Origin: Leisingera aquaemixtae
GTDB taxonomy: Bacteria; Pseudomonadota; Alphaproteobacteria; Rhodobacterales; Rhodobacteraceae
NCBI RefSeq assembly: GCF_001458395.1
Contig: NZ_CYSR01000030.1
Span: forward strand, 558,001-622,000
Length of the DNA: 64,000 nt
Reading direction: 5' to 3'
Position 1 is the stretch's first letter. Each line of letters starts with the position of its first letter. Of the stretch, positions 55,841-64,000 are shown in pieces. The notes beneath the pieces are model-generated. The model did not search any database, was not told the origin of the DNA, and saw nothing but the letters and a program-made list of their open reading frames with translations. A program made the translations under genes and the position numbers.

Positions 55841-56181
55841 CGGCTGTGGTCCAGCGGGTTCAGCGCCGGACTGGACGCGATCATCCAGCCCTCGAACTGC
55901 ACCGCATTGTCAGCGGGATTGCGCACGGTGAGAAAGGCGTAGGCATCCCCGGTCGGGTTCTCCGCCGGATAGCGGCAGTCCGACACGGTGACCAGCAGCC
56001 CGAACATCTCCCCACTGCCGCCGACCGCGATCTCGGCATCCATGCTGTGGCCGTTGACTTTGTCCAGCGCCCGCAGCACCGCCGCAGTGCCCTGTGCCGC
56101 ACCGCTCTGCGCCACCTGCTCCTGCCCCCAGGCAGGCAGGGCCAGCAGGCCTGCGGCCAGGGCAGCGGCCAGCCGCTTCAC
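55804..56181 (-). CDS. DUF2155-domain exported protein
   Basis: A 125-residue periplasmic protein with a Sec signal (1-19, AWG-QE) and the DUF2155 pattern ([61 protein letters not shown]). Two cysteines may form a disulfide. Its gene lies beside aat in many alphaproteobacteria. The start overlaps the MlaD-like stop by 4 nt. Function unknown. Confidence 0.9.
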   Translation of the reverse strand: MKRLAAALAAGLLALPAWGQEQVAQSGAAQGTAAVLRALDKVNGHSMDAEIAVGGSGEMFGLLVTVSDCRYPAENPTGDAYAFLTVRNPADNAVQFEGWMIASSPALNPLDHSRYDVWVIRCSSS

Positions 56182-56630
56182 GAGTCTTCCCCGCCGCCTG
56201 CCACGAATTTCACCAGCAGCGAAATCAGGCTGACCGCGCCTTGGGTATCCTCGATCTCATCCCCCGGCTCGAAAGCGAAGGCAGAGCCGCCCGGCATGAT
56301 TTCCACGAAATTGCCGCCCAGCAGCCCCTCGGAAGAAATCACCACCGCGCTGTCATCGGGGATATCGATCCCTTGCTTCACCGAAAACCGGGTGTCGGCG
56401 CGGAAGGTTTCCGGGTTCAGGTCGACACCGGTCACGGTGCCGATCTTGACGCCCGCAAGCCGCACATCGGTGCCGACGCTGACGCCCTCAAGGGACCGGA
56501 AAGACGCGCTCAGATCATAGGTAGCGCCGGCCCGCGACAGGCCCGCAGCCTGCCCGGCATAGACGGCAAACGCAACCGCGGCGGCCAGCACGACGCCACC
56601 GGCCAAAACTTCAGTAGGATTTTGAGACAT
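56178..56630 (-). CDS. MlaD-family lipid-transport protein
   Basis: A 150-residue protein with an N-terminal membrane anchor (about 10-28) and one MCE domain (YDLSASFRSLEGVSVGTDVRLAGVKIGTVTGVDL...). It resembles MlaD, the hexameric subunit that carries phospholipids between membranes. The other Mla genes are not seen here. It overlaps DUF2155 by 4 nt. Confidence 0.88.
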   Translation of the reverse strand: MSQNPTEVLAGGVVLAAAVAFAVYAGQAAGLSRAGATYDLSASFRSLEGVSVGTDVRLAGVKIGTVTGVDLNPETFRADTRFSVKQGIDIPDDSAVVISSEGLLGGNFVEIMPGGSAFAFEPGDEIEDTQGAVSLISLLVKFVAGGGEDS

Positions 56631-56653
56631 GAAACCAGCCTTCTGGCAGATGT

Positions 56654-57040
56654 TTATTCGGGCACCCAGGCCTCATAGTCGCGGCGCTCCTTGGGCTCGC
56701 CGCCGGCGCGGATCGAGCCCGCAGGCGCATAGGCCATCATGGTGCCGGTCAGGTTTTCCTGGTGCGGCTTTTCCCAGGGCTTATGCTTCAGCGGCTTCTC
56801 GCTCGGCACCTCGTCAAAGGTCCGGTGCAGCCAGCCGTGCCAGTCCGGGCTGACGCGGGAGGCTTCCACTTCGCCGTTGAACATCACCCAGCGCTTGCTG
56901 TCATCGGCATTGCGGTAAAAGACATTGCCCTGATCATCCTCACCCACCTTGATGCCCTTGCGGGCGGTGAAGATCCGGGTGTTCAGGGTGGAGCCGTTCC
57001 ACCAGGTCACAGCGCGCAGAAGAGTGTTCAGGATTCCCAT
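56654..57040 (-). CDS. NADH:ubiquinone oxidoreductase NDUFA12-type subunit
   Basis: A 128-residue protein of the B17.2/NDUFA12 family, an accessory subunit of complex I in alphaproteobacteria and mitochondria. The pattern [42 protein letters not shown] and NLTGTMMAY is intact. Starts 23 bases upstream of the MlaD-like gene on the same strand. Confidence 0.93.
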   Translation of the reverse strand: MGILNTLLRAVTWWNGSTLNTRIFTARKGIKVGEDDQGNVFYRNADDSKRWVMFNGEVEASRVSPDWHGWLHRTFDEVPSEKPLKHKPWEKPHQENLTGTMMAYAPAGSIRAGGEPKERRDYEAWVPE

Positions 57041-57175
57041 GGATGCCTCCGGAGTTTTCCGATCTTGATATGGCCCAATTTCCCGCCAAGGTCCAGTGGC
57101 TTGCGCCGTGGCTTGGGGCCTGCCGGCGGGAACGGGCAGTTTTGCCTCAGCCCCGCGTGCGGGGCATCCGCCGGC

Positions 57176-57541
57176 TCAGCTGTCCGCCGGTGCCAGCGCG
57201 GTCACCTCGATCTCGATGCGGTACTTCGGATCAATCAGATTGCATTCGATCATCGTCGCCGCCGGCGGGCTGGCACCAAAGGTTTCGGCCAGAACCGGCC
57301 AGCAAGGCTCAAACTCCGCTGCATCCGGCAGGTAGTAGTTGACCCGCACCGCATCGGCGAAGCTTGCCCCCGCCTTCTCCAGCGCCGCGCCGATGGTGTC
57401 CAGCGCCGACCGGCACTGCGCCACCACATCGTCGCCCTGGCCAACCGTTCCGGCCACATGCACGAACCCGCCCGCAACCACGGCGCGGCAATAGCCGATC
57501 TTGGCCTCGAACTCACCGCCGGAGGAAATCCGTTTGATCAT
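57176..57541 (-). CDS. RidA family protein, second copy
   Basis: 121 residues with the RidA-type core (GYCRAVVAGGFVHVAGTV, CRSALDTIGAALEKAGASFADAV, EIEVTALAPADS). The usual Arg of the deaminase motif is not clear (YRIEIEVTAL carries an Arg nearby). It differs strongly from the copy at 27763. Its ribosome site lies just beyond repeat copy D. Confidence 0.87.
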   Translation of the reverse strand: MIKRISSGGEFEAKIGYCRAVVAGGFVHVAGTVGQGDDVVAQCRSALDTIGAALEKAGASFADAVRVNYYLPDAAEFEPCWPVLAETFGASPPAATMIECNLIDPKYRIEIEVTALAPADS

Positions 57542-57553
57542 CGCCTCTCACCT

Positions 57554-57613
57554 TCTTCTGGCTGAAAATATCCCAGGGGAGCAGCGGCCTGCCGCTGCGG
57601 GGGCAGCGCCCCC
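57554..57613 (-). repeat. Dispersed intergenic repeat, copy D
   Basis: On the minus strand GGGGGCGCTGCCCCC, a GCAGCGGCAGGCCGCTGC hairpin, then CCCCTGGGATATTTTCAGCCAGAAG. It ends 13 nt before the RidA ATG, in the same orientation. Confidence 0.7.
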
Positions 57614-57639
57614 TCTGCCGAGCCGCCCCCAAAAGACAA

Positions 57640-57664
57640 ACGGCGCGGAAAAAAACCGCGCCGT
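57640..57664 (-). terminator. Terminator of clpX
   Basis: A perfect 9-bp stem ACGGCGCGG (57640-57648) and CCGCGCCGT (57656-57664) with a 7-base loop. On the minus strand TTTGTCTTTT follows. Confidence 0.9.
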
Positions 57665-57684
57665 CTGATTGAAGTCCTATCCGT

Positions 57685-58953
57685 TTACCCGGCCGTTGCG
57701 GGTTCTTTCTCGGCATCCGCGTGGATCATCAGCGGCTGCGCGTCCGAGGTCACCGCCTCTTCGTTCACGACCACCTTGGTCACGCTGTCCATGCCCGGCA
57801 GGTCGAACATGGTATCCAGCAGGATGTCCTCCATGATCGAGCGCAGGCCGCGGGCGCCGGTCTTGCGTTCGATCGCCTTGCGGGCAATCGCCTTCAGCGC
57901 TTCTTCGGTGAAGTCCAGTTCGGTGTCTTCCAGCTCGAACAGGCGCTGGTACTGTTTGACAAGGGCGTTCTTCGGCTCGGTCAGGATGGTGACCAGCGCC
58001 TCCTCGTCCAGGTCCTCCAGCGTTGCCAGAACCGGCAGACGGCCGACGAATTCCGGGATCAGGCCGAATTTCAGCAGGTCTTCCGGCTCCAGATCCTGGA
58101 AGATTTCACCGACGCCGCGCTCATCGTTGTCGCGCACATCAGCGCCAAAGCCCATTGCCGAGCCCTTCCCGCGCGCCGCGATGATCTTGTCGAGGCCGGC
58201 AAAGGCGCCGCCGCAGATGAACAGGATGTTGGTGGTGTCCACCTGCAGGAATTCCTGCTGCGGATGCTTGCGCCCGCCCTGCGGCGGAACCGAGGCCACG
58301 GTGCCTTCCATCAGCTTCAGCAGCGCCTGCTGCACGCCCTCGCCCGACACGTCGCGGGTGATCGAGGGGTTTTCCGACTTGCGGGTGATCTTGTCGACCT
58401 CGTCGATATAGACGATGCCGCGCTGTGCGCGCTCGACGTTGTACTCCGACGACTGCAGCAGTTTCAGGATGATGTTCTCGACATCTTCGCCCACGTAACC
58501 GGCCTCGGTCAGCGTGGTGGCATCCGCCATGGTGAACGGCACATCCAGAATCCGCGCCAGCGTCTGCGCCAGCAGCGTTTTGCCGCAGCCGGTGGGGCCG
58601 ATCAGCAGGATGTTGGATTTTGCCAGTTCGATGTCCGAGCCCGCCTTCTGGGCGTGGTTCAGACGCTTGTAGTGGTTGTGCACCGCAACCGACAGCACCC
58701 GCTTGGCGGTGGCCTGACCGATCACGTAGTCGTCCAGCACCTGGCAGATGTCCTTGGGTGTCGGCACCCCGTCGGTCGCCTTCAGCCCGGAGGCCTTGGT
58801 CTCTTCCCGGATGATGTCCATGCACAGTTCGACGCATTCATCGCAAATGAATACGGTGGGGCCGGCGATCAGCTTGCGCACTTCATGCTGGCTCTTGCCG
58901 CAGAAGCTGCAATAGAGGGTGTTTTTGCTGTCGCCGCCTGAATTCGTCGCCAT
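57685..58953 (-). CDS. clpX: ATP-dependent Clp protease ATP-binding subunit ClpX
   Basis: 422 residues, standard length. The zinc finger C-x2-C (YCSFCGK) and C-x2-C (ICDECVELC), Walker A GPTGCGKT (about 121-128) and Walker B VYIDEVDK are present, and the IGF-type ClpP loop appears as [11 protein letters not shown]. It unfolds substrates for ClpP, encoded 149 bases upstream. Confidence 0.97.
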   Translation of the reverse strand: MATNSGGDSKNTLYCSFCGKSQHEVRKLIAGPTVFICDECVELCMDIIREETKASGLKATDGVPTPKDICQVLDDYVIGQATAKRVLSVAVHNHYKRLNHAQKAGSDIELAKSNILLIGPTGCGKTLLAQTLARILDVPFTMADATTLTEAGYVGEDVENIILKLLQSSEYNVERAQRGIVYIDEVDKITRKSENPSITRDVSGEGVQQALLKLMEGTVASVPPQGGRKHPQQEFLQVDTTNILFICGGAFAGLDKIIAARGKGSAMGFGADVRDNDERGVGEIFQDLEPEDLLKFGLIPEFVGRLPVLATLEDLDEEALVTILTEPKNALVKQYQRLFELEDTELDFTEEALKAIARKAIERKTGARGLRSIMEDILLDTMFDLPGMDSVTKVVVNEEAVTSDAQPLMIHADAEKEPATAG

Positions 58954-59052
58954 GGTCTACCTTTCAGTCCGCCCGGTCCGATGCGCCCGCGCTGCGGGGC
59001 AAGTCAACTTTCTGCCAGCTTAAGCCACTGCTTAGGCCGCCACAATGTGAAA

Positions 59053-59081
59053 GTGCGCCCCAAGTTAATCGCAGGGCGCAC
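59053..59081 (-). terminator. Terminator of clpP
   Basis: A perfect 8-bp stem GTGCGCCC (59053-59060) and GGGCGCAC (59074-59081), followed on the minus strand by TTTC. It implies that clpX has its own promoter. Confidence 0.75.
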
Positions 59082-59102
59082 CGCTGGTCACAAGCCCAGG
59101 CC

Positions 59103-59735
59103 TCAGGCCTGCTCGTCATCGCCTTTGGCTCTGTTTTCAACGATTTCGTCGATCAGGCCGAACTCCTTCGCCTCTTCCGGCGACATGAAGTTGTCGCGCT
59201 CCAGCGCGTTCACGACCGTGTCGTAGTCCTGGCCGGTGTGCTTGACGTAGATCTCGTTCAGGCGCTTCTTCAGCTTCAGGGTCTCTTCGGCGTGGATCAT
59301 GATATCGGTCGCCTGGCCCTGGAAGCCGCCGGAGGGCTGGTGCACCATCACGCGGCTGTTGGGCAGCGAGAAGCGCATGCCTTTTTCCCCAGCCGTCAGC
59401 AGCAGCGACCCCATCGACGCCGCCTGGCCGATCACCAGGGTGGACACCTTGGGCTTGATGTACTGCATGGTGTCATAGATCGACAGGCCCGAGGTCACCA
59501 CGCCGCCGGGCGAGTTGATGTACATCGAGATTTCCTTGGACGGGTTTTCCGCCTCAAGGTGCAGCAGCTGCGCCACGATCAGCGAGCTCATCCCGTCGTG
59601 CACCGGACCGTTCACAAAGATGATCCGTTCCTTCAGCAGGCGGGAAAAGATGTCATAGGCCCGCTCGCCCCGGCTGGTCTGCTCAACCACCATCGGGACC
59701 AGGGTGTTCATGTATGTTTCTCTGGGATCAATCAT
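59103..59735 (-). CDS. clpP: ATP-dependent Clp protease proteolytic subunit ClpP
   Basis: A 210-residue serine peptidase. The catalytic Ser is in [10 protein letters not shown] (about residue 106), His in [10 protein letters not shown] and Asp near KEFG/RDNFM. It forms the tetradecameric chamber fed by ClpX. Divergent from the GlxA-type regulator. Confidence 0.97.
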   Translation of the reverse strand: MIDPRETYMNTLVPMVVEQTSRGERAYDIFSRLLKERIIFVNGPVHDGMSSLIVAQLLHLEAENPSKEISMYINSPGGVVTSGLSIYDTMQYIKPKVSTLVIGQAASMGSLLLTAGEKGMRFSLPNSRVMVHQPSGGFQGQATDIMIHAEETLKLKKRLNEIYVKHTGQDYDTVVNALERDNFMSPEEAKEFGLIDEIVENRAKGDDEQA

Positions 59736-59981
59736 TTCGACCTGCCTGCGTTGTTTATGTCCGGCACCATACCCGACAGTGTGTTACCCGAGTCTTAGTA
59801 TCGCCCCTTTTGACCTGCAAGGGGCGGCGGGCATTTTACGGTGCCGCAAACCTGCATGCGGTGTCGCAATCCGCAGGAACGCTGTCGCTATTCTAGGGCT
59901 GTGGCCTGCGTCAGCGCCTTAGGAAGCAAAATCAAGTCCGAATTCCGCCCGGCTGCCCGGGTGCCGCGCTGGGGTCCCGCC

Positions 59982-60989
59982 ATGTCCGATGACAGCTTCG
60001 TTCAGAAAGGCGCCGCCGCCAATCTCGCCATCCCGTTCGAGGGCGCGCCGCAGGATTTCTATTTCCTGCTGCTGCCCAAGGCGACAATGCTGCCGGTGGC
60101 CGCCGCCATCGAGCCCCTGCGCATTGCCAACCAGGTGACCGGCACCCGGCTCTACCGCTGGTACATCATGACAGAGGACGGCCAGCCGGTGCGCTGCTCC
60201 AACGGCATGGTGGTGACGCCGGACACCCCGCTCCAGCCGCTGCCCTCGGATTCACTCGGCTTTGTCTGCGCTGGGGTCGAGCCGCACAGCGCCGCCACCG
60301 AGATCACCCTGAACTGGCTGCGCCGCGAAAGCCGCTTTGGCCGCGCCATCGGCGGCATCTGCACCGGCGCCTTTGCGCTGGCCCAGGCCGGGCTGATTAA
60401 GAATCACAAGTTCACCCTGCACTGGGAGAACCAGCCGGGGTTCCTGGAAAGCTATCCGAGCCTCGCGCCCTCGCCCAATATCTTTGAGATCTCGGGCCCG
60501 CTGATGACCTGCGGCGGCGGCAATGCCGCGACCGACATGATGCTGCACCTGATCGAGGAACGCCACGGCAAGCAGCTGGCGATCATCGTCGCCGACATGT
60601 GCCTGCACGTGCGCTCCGGCGGCCAGGCGGCGCCGCAGAAATCGAATTACGCGGTGGCCATCGGCAGCCGCAACCAGCGCTTGCTGAATGCGCTGCAGCT
60701 GATGCAGGAATCGATCGAGGAGCCGCTGTCCATCGGCGAGCTGTGCGACCGCCTCGACATCTCCCGCCGCCAGCTGGAGCGGCTGTTCTCGCGCTACCTG
60801 AACCAAAGCCCGATGCACGTCTATTTTGACATGCGCCTCAGCCATGCCTTTGCGCTGATGAACGAAACCTCGATGAGCGTCACCGAAATCGCGCTGGCCT
60901 CGGGCTTCAACTCCGCCCCCCATTTCTCCCGCCAGTTCAAGCGCAAGTTCGGCGCCTCGCCGCATTTCTTCCGCAAGGGCTGGAGCTGA
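59982..60989 (+). CDS. GlxA/GbdR-type AraC-family transcriptional regulator
   Basis: 335 residues: an N-terminal DJ-1/PfpI-like domain (about 25-195; GGICTGAFALAQAG, non-enzymatic in this family) and a C-terminal AraC pair of HTH motifs (about 235-330). Relatives control choline, glycine betaine, carnitine or arginine use. ATG at 59982 fits the family; no strong ribosome site is seen and longer starts are possible. The regulated genes are not visible nearby. Confidence 0.87.
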   Translation: MSDDSFVQKGAAANLAIPFEGAPQDFYFLLLPKATMLPVAAAIEPLRIANQVTGTRLYRWYIMTEDGQPVRCSNGMVVTPDTPLQPLPSDSLGFVCAGVEPHSAATEITLNWLRRESRFGRAIGGICTGAFALAQAGLIKNHKFTLHWENQPGFLESYPSLAPSPNIFEISGPLMTCGGGNAATDMMLHLIEERHGKQLAIIVADMCLHVRSGGQAAPQKSNYAVAIGSRNQRLLNALQLMQESIEEPLSIGELCDRLDISRRQLERLFSRYLNQSPMHVYFDMRLSHAFALMNETSMSVTEIALASGFNSAPHFSRQFKRKFGASPHFFRKGWS

Positions 60990-61039
60990 CACCCGGCACG
61001 CCCCGCAAAGGCCGCCGCGCCAGTTAAGCGCTCGGGTGA

Positions 61040-61055
61040 GGCCTTGAAAAAGGCC
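61040..61055 (+). terminator. Short hairpin downstream of the regulator gene
   Basis: GGCCTT (61040-61045), a GAAA loop and AAGGCC (61050-61055). No T-run follows; weak evidence. Confidence 0.45.
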
Positions 61056-61205
61056 CGCCCAGCTGTTTCACTGCGCCGGTGCCGCGTCGGCCCCGGCGGC
61101 GGGCAAATTCAGACAATCATTTTTCACCCCCTGCACCTGTGCCGCGCTGAATTCAAAGGCGGCTGGCGGTCAGGGCGGCATTCTAAAACCAAACGGAATT
61201 AATCC

Positions 61206-62645
61206 ATGCGCCGTTCCCCGGACCTTCATCTGCCGCAAGCCACCCGCGCGGCAGCTGGCAGCCTGCCTGCCTTCCTCGCGGCCTGTGCCGTGGCCCTTCC
61301 GGTTTTGCTGGCCGTTTCGGCTGGCAATATCGCGGATCCGATTGTCCGCTACGACGATTACCCCGCCCTTCTCGCCCAGCCCGAAGGGTTCTGGCAGAAA
61401 ACCCTGACCGAAGGCCGCTGGCTCAATTACCTGTGGCACCTGCGCGGCGCGGTGACGCCGGCCTGGCTGAATTTCGTTCTGTTCCAGATCCTTTGGGGCG
61501 TGACCGCCGCCGCGATCGCAACCGCGGCCACCCCGCCCGGCAGCCGCAAATGGTTTACTGCGGTTCTGGCCCTCACCCTGCTGCCGGCCCCGCCGGTGTT
61601 TCTGATGGCGCCCTGGTCCAGCACCCTCATTCCCGGGTTTGCGGTGCTGGCACTGTTTGCCTGCCTGGCGCTGGTTCTGTCTCAGGCCGCCCTGCGCCTG
61701 CTGCTGCCGCTTTTCACGCTGCTTGCCTTCACGGCCTACACCACCTTTCCGCTGATCCTGCTTGCAGTCTGCCTGATCAGCACGCGGCAGCGCTCGCTGC
61801 CGGACCTGGCCCGGCTGCTGATCCTGTTCGGGGCCAGTTTCGCGGGCGCGGTCTTGGCCGTCTATGCGTTGAACTGGCAGGTGCATGGCGTCTTTGGCAT
61901 CCCGCTGGACCCGGCCCGCAGCCCGGACCCGGCGCAGGACCTTGCCGGATTGTGGTCGCACCTGCCGCTGCTGCAAGAGACGCTTTCGGTCCTGCTCGGC
62001 AAGCTGAGCTTCCAGTCCACGCCGGTTCTGCTGTTTCACCTGTGCCTGCTGATTGCCGCCACCGCCGTGCTGCTGCGCCGCCAGTCGCTGGAGGCCCTCT
62101 ACCTCTGGACCGCGCTTTGGGCCGGGATGGCGCTGATGACGCTGCAGGTGCTGAAGCTGGGCGTGACGATCCCGGTGCGGGCCTTTCACTTCACCTGGAT
62201 CATCTATGCGGTGCTGATCGTGCGGGCCGCGCAAGAGCTTAGCCGCGGCCCCGGCCTGCCCGGGCGGCTGGCGCGCAATGCGGTGCTGCTTGTTGCACTC
62301 AGTTACCTGGTGCAGACCGCTGTGCAATTCACCCGCTTCCGCGACTGGCAGCACGAGACCCGCGCTATGGCAGCCGCCATTGCCGCGCAACCAGGGCCGG
62401 TCTATGCCACTGGCAGCATTCTGGATTACCCGGCAGCGCGCAAGGCAGGCCTTCACCGGGCCAGCAGCCTGGCCAGCCGGCTGGAGCTTCTGACCGGGCG
62501 CCAAGTCTCCCTGTGCGGGGCAATTCCCGAAGCCTGCGCGCATCTGCCGCCGGGGCTGACCAGCCCCGCGCCGGAGCCGCAGCCGCAAGCCCGGCTGGAA
62601 CGTTTCAAGGGCGCAAACGTCCTTGTTTTCCCGCCGCGGCAATAG
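61206..62645 (+). CDS. Polytopic membrane protein, GtrII-like glucosyltransferase candidate
   Basis: 479 residues with about ten helices. The first periplasmic loop has RYDDYPALLAQPEGFWQKTLTEGRWLNYLWHL, like the D-D-Y/W...GRW pattern near the N-terminus of GtrII-type glucosyltransferases that decorate O-antigen. The last 90 residues are soluble. It is isolated between a regulator and the sox genes, and no GtrA/GtrB lies adjacent (a GtrA is 30 kb away). The assignment is tentative. Confidence 0.6.
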   Translation: MRRSPDLHLPQATRAAAGSLPAFLAACAVALPVLLAVSAGNIADPIVRYDDYPALLAQPEGFWQKTLTEGRWLNYLWHLRGAVTPAWLNFVLFQILWGVTAAAIATAATPPGSRKWFTAVLALTLLPAPPVFLMAPWSSTLIPGFAVLALFACLALVLSQAALRLLLPLFTLLAFTAYTTFPLILLAVCLISTRQRSLPDLARLLILFGASFAGAVLAVYALNWQVHGVFGIPLDPARSPDPAQDLAGLWSHLPLLQETLSVLLGKLSFQSTPVLLFHLCLLIAATAVLLRRQSLEALYLWTALWAGMALMTLQVLKLGVTIPVRAFHFTWIIYAVLIVRAAQELSRGPGLPGRLARNAVLLVALSYLVQTAVQFTRFRDWQHETRAMAAAIAAQPGPVYATGSILDYPAARKAGLHRASSLASRLELLTGRQVSLCGAIPEACAHLPPGLTSPAPEPQPQARLERFKGANVLVFPPRQ

Positions 62646-62663
62646 AAGCTTCGGCTCCCAAGC

Positions 62664-62693
62664 AAAAAAAGGGCGCCTAAAGCGCCCTCTTTC
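62664..62693 (-). terminator. Terminator of the sox operon
   Basis: GGGCGC and GCGCCC around a TTTA-type loop; on the minus strand TTTTTTT follows (the plus strand shows AAAAAAA at 62664-62670). It lies just beyond the soxD stop. Confidence 0.9.
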
Positions 62694-62713
62694 ACCACCC
62701 TTCAGGGCTGCGC

Positions 62714-63892
62714 CTACTGAGAATAGGACTGCAGATAGGCGATGACCGCCTCAATATCGCTGTCCTTCTTCAGCCCGGCAAAGGACATCTTGGTGCCCTT
62801 CATGTACGACTTGGGCTTGGCCAGAAAGGCCGCCAGCTCAGCTTCGGTCCAGACCAGCCCGTCTTCCGCCGCGGCTGCCATCGCCTTGGAATACCGGAAC
62901 CCCTCCGCATGGCCGGCCGGGGCGCCGACAATGCCGTTCAGCACCGGCCCGGTCTTGGACTTGGCGCCATCGCCCACCTGGTGGCAGGCCTTGCACTTCT
63001 TAAAGGTCTTCTCGCCCTGGGCCACCAGTTCCGGATCCAGAACCGCAGCCGTCTGCACCGGTTCCTCTGCGGGCTGTTCCGCCGCGGCGTCCTGCACCGG
63101 TGCAGCGTCCCCGGCCGGCGCCCCGGCAGGGGTCTCAGCAGCGGCCTCGGCACCTTCCTCCTCCGGCGTCACATCCAGCACCATGGCCCGCATGGTGATC
63201 TCGACGCTGTCCTTGCAGTTCTCCATGCAAGGCTCCGGGTTCCAGAAGTGCTTCTCCGCCTCCTGACGGTCGTCCAGGATAAAGCCGTCCGCATTCGGCA
63301 GCTCAACCTCCAGGAAGGTCTCGTCCGACAGCACGAACTCATCATCCACCAGATCGTTGGAATAGAGGATATAGGCCACGATGGCGTAAACCTCATCCGG
63401 CGTTAGCGACTGCGCGTTGCCAAAGGGCATCGACCGGTTCACATAGTCCCATGTGGTCGACAGATAGGGCCAGTAGCTGCCCACCGTCTTCAGCGGGTCC
63501 TCATGGTCCAGCGTGCCCTGCCCGCCTGCCAGCTTGGGCCAGTTGCCCACGCCCTCGGCAAAATCGCCATGGCAGACCGCGCATTTCTCGGCAAAGACCT
63601 CCTCGCCTGTGAACACATCGCCCGAGCCTGCGGGCAGGCCGGTGCCGTCGGAGGCCACGTCCAGGTCCCAAGCGGCGATTTCCTCCGGCAAGGCCGGACG
63701 GCCCAGGCCGAATTTCTCGGCCGCAACAGGCCCAGCACCCAGAGCCGTCAGCGATACAGCCAATAGAATGTTCCGCCCGGCCGACAGGCCGGGCAGCGCC
63801 CGTCCGCCCCCTTGGGCGGGCGCTTCGCTTTCCGCCCGCGGCCGGGCGCTGCCCTCTGCTCTGTTGTTCAGCCTGTTAGGAAACCTCGACAT
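62714..63892 (-). CDS. soxD: SoxD, diheme cytochrome c subunit of sulfane dehydrogenase SoxCD
   Basis: 392 residues. Two c-type heme sites are present, CAVCH near residue 107 and CKACH near residue 299, separated by a family stretch with cysteines CMENCKDS and an Ala/Pro/Glu-rich linker (about 243-285). SoxCD oxidises the sulfane sulfur bound to SoxYZ, releasing six electrons, in the thiosulfate-oxidation cycle. The export signal (about 40-58) is preceded by a 35-residue hydrophilic extension, so an internal start is possible. The start overlaps the soxC 3' end. Confidence 0.94.
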   Translation of the reverse strand: MSRFPNRLNNRAEGSARPRAESEAPAQGGGRALPGLSAGRNILLAVSLTALGAGPVAAEKFGLGRPALPEEIAAWDLDVASDGTGLPAGSGDVFTGEEVFAEKCAVCHGDFAEGVGNWPKLAGGQGTLDHEDPLKTVGSYWPYLSTTWDYVNRSMPFGNAQSLTPDEVYAIVAYILYSNDLVDDEFVLSDETFLEVELPNADGFILDDRQEAEKHFWNPEPCMENCKDSVEITMRAMVLDVTPEEEGAEAAAETPAGAPAGDAAPVQDAAAEQPAEEPVQTAAVLDPELVAQGEKTFKKCKACHQVGDGAKSKTGPVLNGIVGAPAGHAEGFRYSKAMAAAAEDGLVWTEAELAAFLAKPKSYMKGTKMSFAGLKKDSDIEAVIAYLQSYSQ

Positions 63893-64000
63893 TTTCCGCC
63901 TCCCCGTTTGCCTTGACCCACCAGGTCTGGATGGCGTTGTTGTGATAGATCGAATTCAAGCCCCGCACCTCGCGCAGCTGCGCCTTGGTGGGCTGCACAT
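63876..64000 (-). CDS. soxC: SoxC, molybdenum subunit of sulfane dehydrogenase (3' end only)
   Basis: Only the last 41 codons lie in the window. They read VQPTKAQLREVRGLNSIYHN, then NAIQTWWVKANGEAENVEVS and a stop, matching the SoxC C-terminus. It overlaps soxD by 17 bases, the usual coupling of soxC and soxD. The rest of the gene and any other sox genes lie beyond the window. Confidence 0.88.
   Translation of the reverse strand, partial: VQPTKAQLREVRGLNSIYHNNAIQTWWVKANGEAENVEVS

Overview
The window is about 64 kb of GC-rich chromosomal DNA that reads as a member of the Roseobacter group (Alphaproteobacteria, Rhodobacteraceae), most like Leisingera or Phaeobacter. This rests on gene content (TRAP and ABC uptake systems, the end of a sox thiosulfate-oxidation operon, an NDUFA12-type complex I subunit, a DUF2312/GapR protein, accB-accC-aat-DUF2155 order) and on dispersed intergenic repeats of the kind common in that group. 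The genus is an inference. I see no tRNA, rRNA, CRISPR array, prophage or insertion sequence. Nearly all the DNA is densely packed genes, many with 4-nt ATGA or TGATG overlaps.

Layout. 1-5145: the 3' part of an N-acylamino-acid racemase gene and an overlapping GNAT gene, convergent with a TRAP transporter (dctP-dctQ-dctM). 5649-15101: an acetate module: acetyl-CoA synthetase, adenylate kinase, a DUF4212/SSS symporter pair of the VC_2705 type, a cNMP/CBS/DUF294 nucleotidyltransferase, a small membrane protein, a membrane-anchored DnaQ-like exonuclease, and a flavin reductase. 15132-16109: a dicluster ferredoxin protein. 16264-26877: reductive pyrimidine catabolism (PreT-PreA, dihydropyrimidinase, ureidopropionase-type amidohydrolase), an ABC importer and a RutR-type regulator, with one perfect and two degenerate RutR palindromes. 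27033-28161: cupin and RidA. 28282-33806: a polyprenyl-phosphate ribose/arabinose pathway (HAD-UbiA fusion, GtrA, DprE1-like, DprE2-like) beside a divergent GT-C-like membrane protein. 33900-37314: GapR-like protein, two small ORFs, and a sulfur operon (persulfide-dioxygenase-type MBL, two YeeE/YedE halves, DUF442) with an operator-like palindrome in its promoter.

37635-49281: a lone FliM/FliN-like protein with an acidic repetitive tail, an SLC5-type histidine kinase with small membrane protein and response regulator, a ScfR/RamB-type regulator, and a divergent five-gene HAAT (Liv-like) ABC importer. 49561-50961: PepSY protein, cytochrome b561-like protein and a membrane-anchored LuxR-type HTH protein. 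50972-53100: acyl-CoA ligase divergent from a PAS-LuxR regulator. 53280-57541: accB, accC, aat, DUF2155, MlaD-like, NDUFA12, RidA. 57685-60989: clpX, clpP and a divergent GlxA-type regulator. 61206-62645: a GtrII-like membrane protein. 62714-64000: soxD and the 3' end of soxC.

The strongest candidates for little-described biology are the acetate locus that joins a symporter to a DUF294 nucleotidyltransferase and a membrane-tethered DEDDh exonuclease, the arabinosyl-lipid locus, the membrane-anchored LuxR protein coupled to a cytochrome b, and a family of five co-oriented intergenic repeats lying just upstream of start codons. All functional statements come from reading translated sequence and motifs; no database search was run.
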